NCBI GenBank assembly: GCA_030917925.1
Contig: JAUPTV010000011.1
Span: 1-41,541 of the forward strand
DNA: 41,541 nucleotides
Source: Pseudomonadota bacterium
GTDB lineage: Bacteria > Pseudomonadota > Gammaproteobacteria > Competibacterales > Competibacteraceae
Direction: 5' to 3'
Below, in pieces: positions 1 through 8,052 of the stretch (the first letter of the stretch is position 1; each line of letters opens with the position of its first letter). Position numbers and translations under genes: made by a program. Below the pieces are notes generated by a model. That model was given only the letters and a program-made list of their open reading frames with translations. It was not told the DNA's origin and did not search any database.

Positions 1-178
1 ATTGCCCGTGTCCCAGGCCATCGGCGAGAAACAAATACACCTTCCCGGCGCACTCCCCCCAGGCGCACTGGTCGCCACAGTAGGGATCATTGGCTAATGC
101 TCGGGTGACTGCGCCAATGGCGAATGCGCCATCCTCAGTATGTTCATCCAGACGGGTGATTGCGGCTTGATCGCTCAT
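1..178 (-). CDS. RsbX/SpoIIE-type PP2C serine phosphatase, N-terminal part only
   Basis: The first 59 codons of a gene that runs off the left edge of the window. I translated it by hand from the ATG at 178. Near residue 53 it reads ADGLGHG, the metal-binding Asp-Gly motif of the RsbX/SpoIIE branch of PP2C phosphatases, and Gly35-Asp36 may belong to the same metal site. In stressosome modules this enzyme removes phosphates from RsbS and RsbR and resets the complex; that role is inferred here from family and position. The start overlaps the stop of the upstream RsbT-like gene as ATGA, so translation is probably coupled. The catalytic C-terminal half lies outside the window, so activity cannot be judged. 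A SpoIIE-like output phosphatase is an alternative. Confidence 0.75.
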   Translation of the reverse strand, partial: MSDQAAITRLDEHTEDGAFAIGAVTRALANDPYCGDQCAWGECAGKVYLFLADGLGHGQ

Positions 179-633
179 AGCGCCTCGCGGGAAATTGTTA
201 TTTTGGCCGGGTTCAGCGGCGGCGTTAACCATTTACAACCGCGAACGCGGGTCTCCTGGCCCGCCTTGGAATCAATTTCCAGTTCATCCAGCAACCGCTG
301 AACCCCGGACAGGCCACAACCCAGACTGCCCCAGGTGCTGTAGCCGTCGCGCAGCGCCAGTTCAATGTCCGCGATACCAGGGCCACGGTCGCGGGCGATG
401 ACCTCAATACCGATTCGGTCCTGGTCAGTGATGGTGCGCAGACAAATCTCGCCGCTGCCAGCGTGATGGCAAATGTTGATCGCCAGTTCGGTGACCGCAA
501 TCGCCAGATGGTAAGCAGCGGTTGAACCGAAACCCAGGCGTCGGGCCATGATTAGCACATCGCGCCGCGCCTCGGCGGCGTGAATTTCATCGCTGATCGG
601 GATGCACCAGGTTTCCGACAGGACTTTGTGCAC
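175..633 (-). CDS. RsbT-like serine kinase (HATPase), second copy
   Basis: A 152-residue GHKL/HATPase protein of the anti-sigma serine kinase family. The ATP-binding boxes are visible: the N box around Glu49-Asn53, the G1 box DRGPGI at 82-87, and the glycine-rich lid GLGCGLSG. Kinases of this family phosphorylate STAS proteins (RsbS, RsbR) or bind downstream phosphatases. It sits 12 bp after a more typical RsbT gene and overlaps the PP2C gene, so it belongs to the stressosome operon. It differs from that RsbT: the usual Arg in the N box is Ile (ELAIN rather than ELTRN), and the C-terminus is a different, basic tail. It may be a paralogue with its own STAS partner, or an output anti-sigma kinase like RsbW. 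The family is clear; the partner is unknown. Confidence 0.85.
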   Translation of the reverse strand: MHKVLSETWCIPISDEIHAAEARRDVLIMARRLGFGSTAAYHLAIAVTELAINICHHAGSGEICLRTITDQDRIGIEVIARDRGPGIADIELALRDGYSTWGSLGCGLSGVQRLLDELEIDSKAGQETRVRGCKWLTPPLNPAKITISREAL

Positions 634-645
634 CAGGCAAGGCCC

Positions 646-1080
646 TCAAAAGGACAGCGCACGCGGGCGTTTCATCGCGATCATCAGACAGGTATAGCCG
701 GGCCGCGACGTGAGGTGAAATTCATCCATCAGCCGTTGCACCCCTGGCAGACCCGCCCCCAGGCCGCCACTGGTGCTATAGCCGTCGCGCATGGCCAGTT
801 CGATGTCGGGGATGCCCGGACCATGATCCTCAACCACCACCTGGATATAGACTTCGTGGTCGCTGCTGGCGTTGATGATCCGGCACTCGCCCTCCCCCGC
901 GTATTGCAGGACATTTCGAGTCAGTTCGGAAACGGCAGTCGCCAATCGGGTTTGGTCAGCGCTGCCCAGACGGAGGGCAGCGGCCAATTCCCGGGCGCGA
1001 TGCCGCGCTTTCAGGATATCCGTAGAGTCGCGAATCGGGATGGTGGACTCAGCATTCTCTTGAGGAATCAGCGTATCCAT
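646..1080 (-). CDS. rsbT: RsbT switch-protein kinase
   Basis: A 144-residue HATPase-fold kinase. The motifs are an N box with Glu52 and Asn56 (SELTRN), a G1 box EDHGPGI at 84-90 and a lid GLGAGLPG at 106-113, all as in RsbT of the Bacillus stressosome. RsbT is held by RsbR/RsbS; on stress it phosphorylates both, leaves the complex and activates an output protein. Its ATG shares a base with the RsbS stop (TAATG), which supports tightly coupled synthesis of kinase and antagonist. The order RsbR-RsbS-RsbT is the standard module order. The cell-wide output in this organism is not visible in the window. Confidence 0.9.
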   Translation of the reverse strand: MDTLIPQENAESTIPIRDSTDILKARHRARELAAALRLGSADQTRLATAVSELTRNVLQYAGEGECRIINASSDHEVYIQVVVEDHGPGIPDIELAMRDGYSTSGGLGAGLPGVQRLMDEFHLTSRPGYTCLMIAMKRPRALSF

Positions 1081-1469
1081 TATTCATCCTGATCCGTTGA
1101 GATGCTGTCGCCCCGTTGCTGGATGCGCCGATTCAGCCGCACCAATCCTTCGTTAAGGTTAAAGGTGGTTTCCACGCCGATCAAGCCGCGCCCCATTTCG
1201 ATCAGGGTCAGGGCGACCGCGGGATGCATCCCACAAACTACCACCTCGGCACCGAGCAGCCGCGCCATGTTGGCGGTGTCGTTAATCGTGCGGGCCATGA
1301 AGGAATCCACCACTTCCATCGCGGTAATGTCAATCAACAGCCCGCGCGCTTCGATATCGGCAATGGCGTGCAGCACATCGCCCTGAAACTGCATGACTTC
1401 CGCGTCCGTCAGATCTACCTGAATGGAAGTCAGCAAAATGTCGCCCAAGCGCAGAATCGGGATTTTCAT
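1080..1469 (-). CDS. rsbS: RsbS stressosome scaffold/antagonist (STAS domain)
   Basis: A 129-residue single STAS-domain protein. The segment VVDSFMAR around residue 56 carries the conserved phospho-acceptor serine (Ser56), in the place of Ser59 in Bacillus RsbS. RsbS and RsbR co-assemble into the stressosome core and sequester RsbT until Ser56 is phosphorylated. The start ATG at 1469 lies just after the RsbR stop and is preceded by AAGGA at good spacing. With RsbR upstream and RsbT overlapping downstream, the module is complete. The C-terminal 20 residues form a charged tail beyond the STAS fold. Confidence 0.92.
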   Translation of the reverse strand: MKIPILRLGDILLTSIQVDLTDAEVMQFQGDVLHAIADIEARGLLIDITAMEVVDSFMARTINDTANMARLLGAEVVVCGMHPAVALTLIEMGRGLIGVETTFNLNEGLVRLNRRIQQRGDSISTDQDE

Positions 1470-1472
1470 GGC

Positions 1473-2345
1473 CTATTCCTTGATGGGGACGATGCGCTTG
1501 CCCACCCGTAACAGCCCTTCGGCAATGCCGGCGCGTAGCGTCGCACGGGTCGTCACTTCGGCAAAGTTGACGCCGAGCTTGACCAGGGTCTGTGCGCCAT
1601 CCGGGTTAATGCCGGTCATGACCACTTGGGCACCGAGCATCTGTGCGGCGGCGATGGTTTTCATGATATGGCCGGCGACGCTGGTATCCAGCACCGGGAC
1701 GCCAGTGACATCGAGAATGGCCACGGTCGCTTCGTATTTGGCGATAGCTTCCAGCAACCGCTCGGTGATCTGCCGGGCGCGCTGGGTGTCGATGACGCCG
1801 ATCAGCGGCACCATCACCACCCGATCCCAGAGTCGAACCACCGGCGTGGACAGCTCCAGCAGCGACAGGCTTTGCTGGGCGATAATGCGCTCGCGGGTTT
1901 CCAGATAGGCGTCGTAGAGGGTCACGGTCAGACGATCCAGCACATGATCCATGGAAATGATCAGCGTATTCAGCACGCGGCAAGCCGGGGGGGCGTCCTG
2001 CAGCAGGGCGCGTATCAGTAATTGCTTGATGACGGAGATATACAGCACGGTATCGTTGTGCTTGATGCCATGCTTGGCGTGCTTCACCGAGAAATCGTAC
2101 AGCAGGGTGGCGATTTTGCTGCCCGGCACCGGTTCCCATCCTTCCGGGGGAATCGCGCCGCTGAACAATTTGCGCAGTTCATCCAGGAGCTGCCGCGATT
2201 GCAGGCGTAGCAAATCCTCGTTAATGGCGGTATGCGGGTATTTTCGACGCCAGGTTAACAGGACGCTGTTCATCCAGGCATTGAGCAATTCCTCCTGGCG
2301 GATCTCCAGAACCTGTCCCAGAGTAAAATCAGCGGATTCGGTCAT
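1473..2345 (-). CDS. rsbR: RsbR-type stressosome sensor (RsbRD-like N-terminus + STAS)
   Basis: About 290 residues. The helical N-terminal half (roughly 10-155) resembles the RsbRD_N sensor class, not a LOV or haem-globin sensor. A linker helix leads into a C-terminal STAS domain (about 165-285). Both regulatory threonines targeted by RsbT appear conserved: one in GVIDT (Thr187, matching Thr171 of Bacillus RsbRA) and one in PVLDTSVAGH (Thr221, matching Thr205). I chose ATG 2345, with AAAGG about 9 bases upstream, over a TTG three codons earlier that would leave no spacing. It follows the soluble chemoreceptor gene by about 30 bp. The input signal cannot be read from the sequence. Confidence 0.88.
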   Translation of the reverse strand: MTESADFTLGQVLEIRQEELLNAWMNSVLLTWRRKYPHTAINEDLLRLQSRQLLDELRKLFSGAIPPEGWEPVPGSKIATLLYDFSVKHAKHGIKHNDTVLYISVIKQLLIRALLQDAPPACRVLNTLIISMDHVLDRLTVTLYDAYLETRERIIAQQSLSLLELSTPVVRLWDRVVMVPLIGVIDTQRARQITERLLEAIAKYEATVAILDVTGVPVLDTSVAGHIMKTIAAAQMLGAQVVMTGINPDGAQTLVKLGVNFAEVTTRATLRAGIAEGLLRVGKRIVPIKE

Positions 2346-2376
2346 CTTCAACAACCTTTAATAGGTGTTTAATCAT

Positions 2377-3480
2377 TTAGAACAATTCGATTTTCGGCGG
2401 AGCATCGTCGTCGCCGTCATCACCCATGCCCTGACCATGCCGACTATCTTCCTCAAGATAATCGGTGAGTACCTGCGCCAGATCCTGGCCCAAATCAGGC
2501 GACGAGGCGCGGGCCGGGTCATCGAGGGCCGTTTGCAACACCTCGCAATAGCGCGTTTGGGCGGCGAGAACGCGCTCCAGTCGCTGGCGCACCACATCCT
2601 GGTATTGAATATTGCCCAGCGTCTCCACGATGGCGCTGGCCATATTCATATTGTATTCCTTAACCACCGTCATCAGCGTTTTATAGTACTGCTTCATGTC
2701 CTCATAGCTGGCTTGCAACTTGTGGACAGACTCAATGACGTGGGTCGCTTCCTGCATATCCTGGCTGAAATCGCGATGCATCCGGTCATCGAGATAAGCG
2801 CGGACCGTGGAGTGAATATTTTCAACCGCATGGATAATATGGCCAGCGGTTTCTCCCGATTGGCCGGCCAGCCGCCGCACTTCATCCGCCACAACCGCAA
2901 ATCCCTTGCCATGCTTGCCCGCATGGGCGGCCTGAATAGCGGCATTGATCGCAACCATATTGGTTTGCCGACTGATGGTCGAGATGGTGTCGGCCATTTC
3001 GCCCAGCTTCATAATGGCGTTGATGCGGTCAATAAGTTCGGTGGACGCCTGACGTTCAGTCTCAATTTTGACCGGTAAGTTCTGCAAAAATTGGCTGATG
3101 TGGCCGATAATCTCGGTGCTTTGCTCGATCTGGGTCTGCAAATCCAGCGTTTCCTGATCGGCCTTGGTCAGATAATCAATGAGATGGGTTGCGGTCTGAT
3201 CCAGTCCCCGGACCTGAGTGATGATGTCGACGGCTGACTGTTCGGTTTCCTGAATGACCAGTCGCAGCGATCCATCGAAGGATTGAGTGATTTTCTGCGC
3301 GTGTTCAATAACCGCCTGACAGCCGGAACCGGCATCCAGCAGTGGCGCTGTCTCCAGTGTTGGGGCCTGCCGGTGGAACCGCGAATGGAGCGCTTCAGCG
3401 GCAGCATGAAAGGGTTGGGTAAACCGGGCTTTCAGCTTGTTCCATAACACCCGCGCTGCTGCTTGGGATTCTGCGTCCAT
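2377..3480 (-). CDS. Soluble chemoreceptor-like protein with CheZ-like motif
   Basis: A 367-residue cytoplasmic methyl-accepting-type protein with no membrane segment. The receptor hairpin tip lies at about 165-205 (SRQTN...[13 protein letters not shown]), flanked by coiled coil. Several tip residues differ from the usual consensus: Gln183, His186 and Lys189 stand where Glu, Arg and Glu are typical. A further helix at 280-315 carries QYQDVVRQ. Its Asp295-Gln299 spacing matches the catalytic Asp-x3-Gln pair of the CheY phosphatase CheZ. The protein ends in an acidic stretch followed by PPKIELF, a possible short docking peptide. It lies between a CheY gene and RsbR, so it may link the chemosensory and stressosome arms. 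The receptor-like fold is clear; the phosphatase idea is inference. Confidence 0.8.
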   Translation of the reverse strand: MDAESQAAARVLWNKLKARFTQPFHAAAEALHSRFHRQAPTLETAPLLDAGSGCQAVIEHAQKITQSFDGSLRLVIQETEQSAVDIITQVRGLDQTATHLIDYLTKADQETLDLQTQIEQSTEIIGHISQFLQNLPVKIETERQASTELIDRINAIMKLGEMADTISTISRQTNMVAINAAIQAAHAGKHGKGFAVVADEVRRLAGQSGETAGHIIHAVENIHSTVRAYLDDRMHRDFSQDMQEATHVIESVHKLQASYEDMKQYYKTLMTVVKEYNMNMASAIVETLGNIQYQDVVRQRLERVLAAQTRYCEVLQTALDDPARASSPDLGQDLAQVLTDYLEEDSRHGQGMGDDGDDDAPPKIELF

Positions 3481-3486
3481 TACGCC

Positions 3487-3858
3487 TCAGGTTCCCGGCA
3501 ATACCTGCTTGACCACCGCCAGCAGATCCTTACCGGCCACTGGTTTGACCAGCCAGCCGGTCGCGCCAGCGGCCTTACCTTCCTGGCGTTTGGCCTGTTG
3601 GGATTCGGTCGTGAGCATGAGAATCGGCGTAAAGCGGAATGGCGGCAGTTTACGGGTTTCCCGAATCAACTCAATGCCGGTCAGGCCCGGCATATTCTGA
3701 TCGGTAATCATCAGGTCGGGTTTCAAACCGCCCTTAAGTTGCGCCAGAGCATCCGTGCCGTTCGACGCGGTTTCAACCTGGAAACCGGCTTTTTTCAACA
3801 CTTCACTCAGACTCATCAGCATGGTGGTGGAATCGTCCACCAGAAAAATAGTTTTCAC
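3487..3858 (-). CDS. CheY-like single-domain response regulator
   Basis: A 123-residue receiver domain without an output domain. The acidic pocket Asp8-Asp9, phospho-acceptor Asp53, Thr83 and Lys105 are all in place, so phosphorylation by the nearby CheA is expected. The start is GTG at 3858, preceded by GGGAG eight bases upstream. Its neighbours are the soluble receptor with the CheZ-like motif downstream (6 bp gap) and the small STAS-like gene upstream (about 60 bp gap). It is the second CheY of the cluster. With no flagellar gene nearby, a non-motor target is possible, for example a stressosome or pilus component. Confidence 0.92.
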   Translation of the reverse strand: MKTIFLVDDSTTMLMSLSEVLKKAGFQVETASNGTDALAQLKGGLKPDLMITDQNMPGLTGIELIRETRKLPPFRFTPILMLTTESQQAKRQEGKAAGATGWLVKPVAGKDLLAVVKQVLPGT

Positions 3859-3919
3859 TCGTCAATCTCCCGAAGGCTGGCCGCGCATTTTAAGCGATTT
3901 CCAGTGTTGAAGCGTATCT

Positions 3920-4162
3920 TTAGCGCCTATTTTTCAACGCGGGCATTAACCATCGCGCCAGGTCGGGATCATCCGGCGGCAACGTGACCATGACTTTGGC
4001 GGCCATCAGCACTTGCAGAATCGCCGTATGCAGGTGCGTACACTCTTTGAGTTTCACCTTGGCCCGCTGCTGATCCTGCAACCATTGCAATAGCGGCTCG
4101 GCTTCCTCCACCGTGCAAACGCCCTTGAAGCACGCTACATTTTTCATCATCTCGACGGGCAT
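3920..4162 (-). CDS. Small STAS-like protein in the chemosensory operon
   Basis: An 80-residue protein that starts inside the cheA stop (TGATG overlap), so it is surely translated with CheA. The pattern of a buried strand, then KECTHLHTAILQVLMAAK, then a strand and a final helix resembles a minimal STAS fold (MlaB/SpoIIAA type). Thr46 stands where STAS antagonists carry a phospho-serine. Such a protein could bind or be phosphorylated by the RsbT kinases of the same operon; this is inference. It is shorter than most STAS domains (about 100 residues), and the fold is assigned by eye only. Confidence 0.65.
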   Translation of the reverse strand: MPVEMMKNVACFKGVCTVEEAEPLLQWLQDQQRAKVKLKECTHLHTAILQVLMAAKVMVTLPPDDPDLARWLMPALKNRR

Positions 4163-6771
4163 CAGATCAACTCCTTCAGATTAATCACCAACATCACCGA
4201 ACCATCGCCCAGCAGCGCGGTACCGGCGTATTGCCGCAGGCTGCCCAGAACGCCTTCCATGGGTTTGAGAATCACCTCCATGCCTTCGCGGAAGTCATCG
4301 ACCACGATGCCCACATTTTCGCCATGCACCCGCACCACCAGGATCGCCAGGGCCGCATCGCTGGCCACGGGTTCCGACATATTCAGCAAACGCCGCAACC
4401 GCGCCAGGGGCACCAGTTGATCGCGCAGCATAAAGGCTTCGCGATGCTTGATGGAATAAATCGCCGAGGGCGGGAGTCGCACGGTTTCCACGACCAGATC
4501 CATCGGGACGCCCAGCGGTTTGTTGTCCAATTCCACGGCCATGACATGGGTGACCGCCATGGACAAGGGCAAGGTGAGCCGCAGATCGGTGCCTTTGCCC
4601 GGTTGACTGTGCAACGTCACGGTGCCGCCGACTTTCTCGATAGAAGTACGCACCACGTCCATACCGACGCCCCGCCCGGAAATGTCGGACACCTGTTCAG
4701 TCGTGGACAGGCCGGGGGCAAAAATGAGCTGGATAGCATCATGATCGCTCATTGTCTCGGCTTGCTCCGCGCTCACCAGGCCGCGCCGCGCCGCCTTGTC
4801 CCGCACTGCGGCCACATCAATGCCCCGACCGTCGTCAGTGATTTCAATGGCGACGCTGTCGTTGTCCTGATAGGCCTTGACCCGAATGGACCCGTCTTCC
4901 GGCTTGCCCAGCAGCAAGCGCTCCTCGGGCGGTTCGATGCCATGATCAATGCTGTTGCGCAGAATGTGAATCAGCGGATCGGCCAGCCCTTCGATGATGT
5001 TCTTGTCCGCTTCGGTCTCTTCACCGGTCACGATCAACTGGATTTTCTTGTCGAGTTTCTTCGACAAATCCCGCACCAGCCGGGGAAAGCGTTGGAAGAC
5101 ATGGCCGACCGGCATCATCCGCACTTGCATGATCGCGCTTTGCAAATCCTGGGCGATGCGGTTGATGACGCCGTACTGTTCCTTGATCTCGCGGGCCAGA
5201 TCGCGATTGCCATAGACCCGTTCCGCCCGTTGCGCCAGATAGGGCAGGCTGTTCTTGGCGACGACCAGTTCGCCGATCAAATCCATTAGCCGATCCACTT
5301 TGTGCTGGTCGATCTTGAGGGTTTTGATCGCCTGCTTTTCGCCGCCGGCGGGTTCCTCAGTGGGTTTGGTCTTTTGCGCCGTTGCGGCAGCCGGGGTGTT
5401 TTCCGCCCGATCATCTTCCTCCGCTTCGGCCAACTGCGCTAATAGACCGCGCAAGAGACCGGAATCCCGGGTTTCGCGGGCCGTCTCCCGCAGTTCTTCG
5501 AGTTCTTCCAGCAATTGGTCGTGACCGGCATACCGCAGACTGTTGCCAATGACGGCGCAGATGGACAGCAAGCGCCCGGTCCAGGCTTCCGGTGCCACCG
5601 GCATTTCCAGAATGCGGGATTGCTCGGCGATGATGTGCTGGAACGCCTTATGTTCGACAACGGTCAAGGCGCGGGGTGCGGTCGAGGCATGGAACTCGGC
5701 AGCGGTCGGTCCACCGGCTTCCTCGGCGCTGGCGCGCAGGATAGCCAGCCAATCCGGTCCCTGTTGTGTGTGCATCGCCTCCAGCAGAGGGCGAAGGGTC
5801 ATATCAGCGGCCGATTGATCCAGCAGTCGGCGCAGCCAGCGCAACGCCGAAGCGATCCACGCCTCCGGCTCGCTGTGTTCCAGCAGTGCGTCGACGATGC
5901 CGCGTAGCCCGTCCCAGTCTTCCTGATCGACCAGCGACCGCGCTTCTGCCACAAAGCCCGTATAATCAGCGTCGGCATCGTGGCGACCCGTAGGCACAAT
6001 CAGCACTTCCGGCGGTGTTTCCAGCAGGATGATCTGATCGGGGACATAGCGGAACAGCGTCGCCAGTTCGGCAAACGGGCCGCTGGCCACACCCTCGAAA
6101 CAGAGTAGACACTGATAGGCGTCCATCTCGGTGAGCGGGGGCCAGGGTTCGGTCGGGCCGATGGCCAACAGTTCAAGTCCCGGAGCCTGGCGCACCAAGT
6201 GGAAGGGGTCTTCGCCGCTGAAAAAGCATTGCGCATCGGGCGTGTAGCGGAACAGCGTGAGCCGTGCGCCCGTCCCGGCGAGCCGTGCGTACAGAATGGC
6301 GCGGTCGTCTTCGAGCAATTGCCCCAGCCAGTCCAGATCGGCGAACGTCGGGGCGGCGATGGCAGGAGCCGCTTCCTCCGATGGCCGGTTGCCGAGGAAC
6401 GCCCGCAACGGGGCGCTGAGGGTCCGGGCGGTCGTTTCAAATTCATCCGGCAGGGTCTCGGTGCGTTCCAGGACATCGAGCCATTGGTTGACCTGATCGA
6501 AGGCGTCCAGCAGCAGGTCGATCATGCGCCGATCCAGGCGTAATTCCTGGGAACGCAGGGTGTCGAGCAAGTCTTCGGCGGCATGAACCAGGATGGTGAC
6601 CGGGCGGATTTCAAATAGCCCGGAACTGCCCTTGATGGTGTGGACTGCCCGGAAAATTTCGTTGAGCTTGTCCAAATCCTCGGGATTATTTTCAATCGCC
6701 AGCAGACCCGCGCTGGTCATTTCCAGTTGATCGCGGCTTTCGGCGATAAATTGCGCCAGTAACGGACTCAT
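4162..6771 (-). CDS. cheA: CheA chemotaxis histidine kinase
   Basis: An 869-residue hybrid-length CheA. The Hpt domain covers 1-110 with phospho-His44 (AVHTIKGSSG). A P2-like response-regulator-binding segment lies at about 145-255. The region 260-480 has no domain I recognise. The P3 dimerisation helices are at about 485-550, and the ATPase domain is at about 590-735 with Asn606 (ILRNSIDH), the G1 box DDGRGID and the G2 box GRGVGMD. A CheW-like P5 domain closes the protein (737-869). All residues needed for autophosphorylation are visible. It is larger than E. coli CheA (about 650 residues) because of the middle region. Its ATG overlaps the upstream CheY stop as ATGA. Confidence 0.95.
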   Translation of the reverse strand: MSPLLAQFIAESRDQLEMTSAGLLAIENNPEDLDKLNEIFRAVHTIKGSSGLFEIRPVTILVHAAEDLLDTLRSQELRLDRRMIDLLLDAFDQVNQWLDVLERTETLPDEFETTARTLSAPLRAFLGNRPSEEAAPAIAAPTFADLDWLGQLLEDDRAILYARLAGTGARLTLFRYTPDAQCFFSGEDPFHLVRQAPGLELLAIGPTEPWPPLTEMDAYQCLLCFEGVASGPFAELATLFRYVPDQIILLETPPEVLIVPTGRHDADADYTGFVAEARSLVDQEDWDGLRGIVDALLEHSEPEAWIASALRWLRRLLDQSAADMTLRPLLEAMHTQQGPDWLAILRASAEEAGGPTAAEFHASTAPRALTVVEHKAFQHIIAEQSRILEMPVAPEAWTGRLLSICAVIGNSLRYAGHDQLLEELEELRETARETRDSGLLRGLLAQLAEAEEDDRAENTPAAATAQKTKPTEEPAGGEKQAIKTLKIDQHKVDRLMDLIGELVVAKNSLPYLAQRAERVYGNRDLAREIKEQYGVINRIAQDLQSAIMQVRMMPVGHVFQRFPRLVRDLSKKLDKKIQLIVTGEETEADKNIIEGLADPLIHILRNSIDHGIEPPEERLLLGKPEDGSIRVKAYQDNDSVAIEITDDGRGIDVAAVRDKAARRGLVSAEQAETMSDHDAIQLIFAPGLSTTEQVSDISGRGVGMDVVRTSIEKVGGTVTLHSQPGKGTDLRLTLPLSMAVTHVMAVELDNKPLGVPMDLVVETVRLPPSAIYSIKHREAFMLRDQLVPLARLRRLLNMSEPVASDAALAILVVRVHGENVGIVVDDFREGMEVILKPMEGVLGSLRQYAGTALLGDGSVMLVINLKELI

Positions 6772-7142
6772 GCGCGGTGCTCCCCAGTCAGCAGGCGGGC
6801 CGTCGTGATCAGTGATTCGGGACGCACCGGTTTGTTGAAGTACAGGTTCGCGCCAGCAGCATAAGCAGCGTTGGCGTCCTGAATCTGGCCCTCGGTGCTA
6901 ATCATGATCGCCGGCGTCGCGCAAATCGTTGGCTCCTGACGGATCGTCCGCAACAGCGTGTACCCGTCCATTTTCGGCATGTTGATATCCACGATATACA
7001 GATCGAAAGCCTCGGTCAGCGCCTTTTCCAGCCCCTCATAACCGTTGCCGGCCTCCTCGACCGCGAAGCCTTCTGCTTCCAGCACCTGCCGGTAATACAT
7101 CCGCACCGTGGCGGCGTCGTCAATAACCAGAATCTTTTTCAT
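6768..7142 (-). CDS. cheY: CheY-like single-domain response regulator
   Basis: A 124-residue receiver domain with Asp8-Asp9, phospho-acceptor Asp52, Ser82 in the Thr/Ser switch position and Lys104. It is directly upstream of cheA with a 4-base overlap, the usual place for the primary CheY of a chemosensory cluster. The ATG at 7142 follows cheR by about 34 bp. No DNA-binding or enzymatic output is attached, so it works by protein contact. The target is not evident because no motor genes are in view. Confidence 0.93.
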   Translation of the reverse strand: MKKILVIDDAATVRMYYRQVLEAEGFAVEEAGNGYEGLEKALTEAFDLYIVDINMPKMDGYTLLRTIRQEPTICATPAIMISTEGQIQDANAAYAAGANLYFNKPVRPESLITTARLLTGEHRA

Positions 7143-7176
7143 CTTTTCAGCACTCCCGATGGCGACTCGCAGCGGG

Positions 7177-8022
7177 CTATCGCGGTTTTTGGTAAATGAT
7201 GGCTTCCGGGAACTTGCGGACCTTGAACAGCGGGGTAATGCGGCTCATGGATTCCGAATGGCCCAGGCAGATAAAGCCGCCGGGATTCAGCGCGTTGAAC
7301 AGCGTTTCCGCTGCAATCCGCCGCGAGGTATCGTCGAAATAAATCAGCAGGTTGCGACAGAACACCACGTCAAAATCGCGGTAGGCGCGCATTTGCGCCA
7401 GGTCGGAGAGGTTGACCTGGGTGAAATCGACCGACTGGCGCAAGTCGTCATTGATCTGATAGCTGCCGTCATAGAGCGCGGTGAAATACTTGCGTAACAG
7501 CGGCGGCGGCAGATGGGCGACTGACCGCTGGTCGTAACGACCCTGCCGCGCCTTCTCCAGCATCGTCGTGTCGATATCCGAAGCAATCAGTTCAATGGCG
7601 TAGTCATCGACCCGTGGCCAGTATTCGAGCAGATAAATCGCCAGCGAATACGGCTCTTCCCCGGAAGAACTCGGCAACGACCATATCCGGATCGGTTCAC
7701 TGGGCCGCTTGCGGGTCACGATTTCGTTCAGGACCGAATTGACCAGGCAGGTGAACTGATACTCTTCGCGGAAAAAGTAGGTTTCGTTGACCGTCATGAT
7801 GTTGATGAGCTGTTGCAACTCCTTGCCCGAGGTCTCGAAACGCAACATCACGAAATAATTGCGAAAGCTGGTGTTGTTGGTCGCCAGAATCCGGTCGATC
7901 AGGCGCTTGTCGACAAAATAGCGCTTGTTTTCCTCAAAATGGATGCCGGTTTTTCGATAAAAAAAATCCCGGAATTTCTGGAATTCTTCTTCGGTGATAG
8001 CGAGGGGCACGGGCGCATTCAA
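7177..8022 (-). CDS. cheR: CheR chemoreceptor glutamate methyltransferase
   Basis: A 281-residue SAM-dependent methyltransferase. The N-terminal helical CheR domain (about 10-75) carries the NIMTVNETYFFREEYQF segment, followed by the catalytic fold with SLPSSSGEEPYSLAIYL (SAM loop), ASDID and VFCRNLLIYF. It methylates glutamates on receptor coiled coils; CheB in the same operon reverses this. The start is TTG at 8022, chosen because AGGAG lies eight bases upstream and no in-frame ATG exists nearby. There is no C-terminal TPR extension. The substrates are probably the two soluble receptors encoded in the cluster. Confidence 0.95.
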   Translation of the reverse strand: MNAPVPLAITEEEFQKFRDFFYRKTGIHFEENKRYFVDKRLIDRILATNNTSFRNYFVMLRFETSGKELQQLINIMTVNETYFFREEYQFTCLVNSVLNEIVTRKRPSEPIRIWSLPSSSGEEPYSLAIYLLEYWPRVDDYAIELIASDIDTTMLEKARQGRYDQRSVAHLPPPLLRKYFTALYDGSYQINDDLRQSVDFTQVNLSDLAQMRAYRDFDVVFCRNLLIYFDDTSRRIAAETLFNALNPGGFICLGHSESMSRITPLFKVRKFPEAIIYQKPR

Positions 8023-8052
8023 GGGGATCGCTCCTGCGGCTGGGGATGAGGT

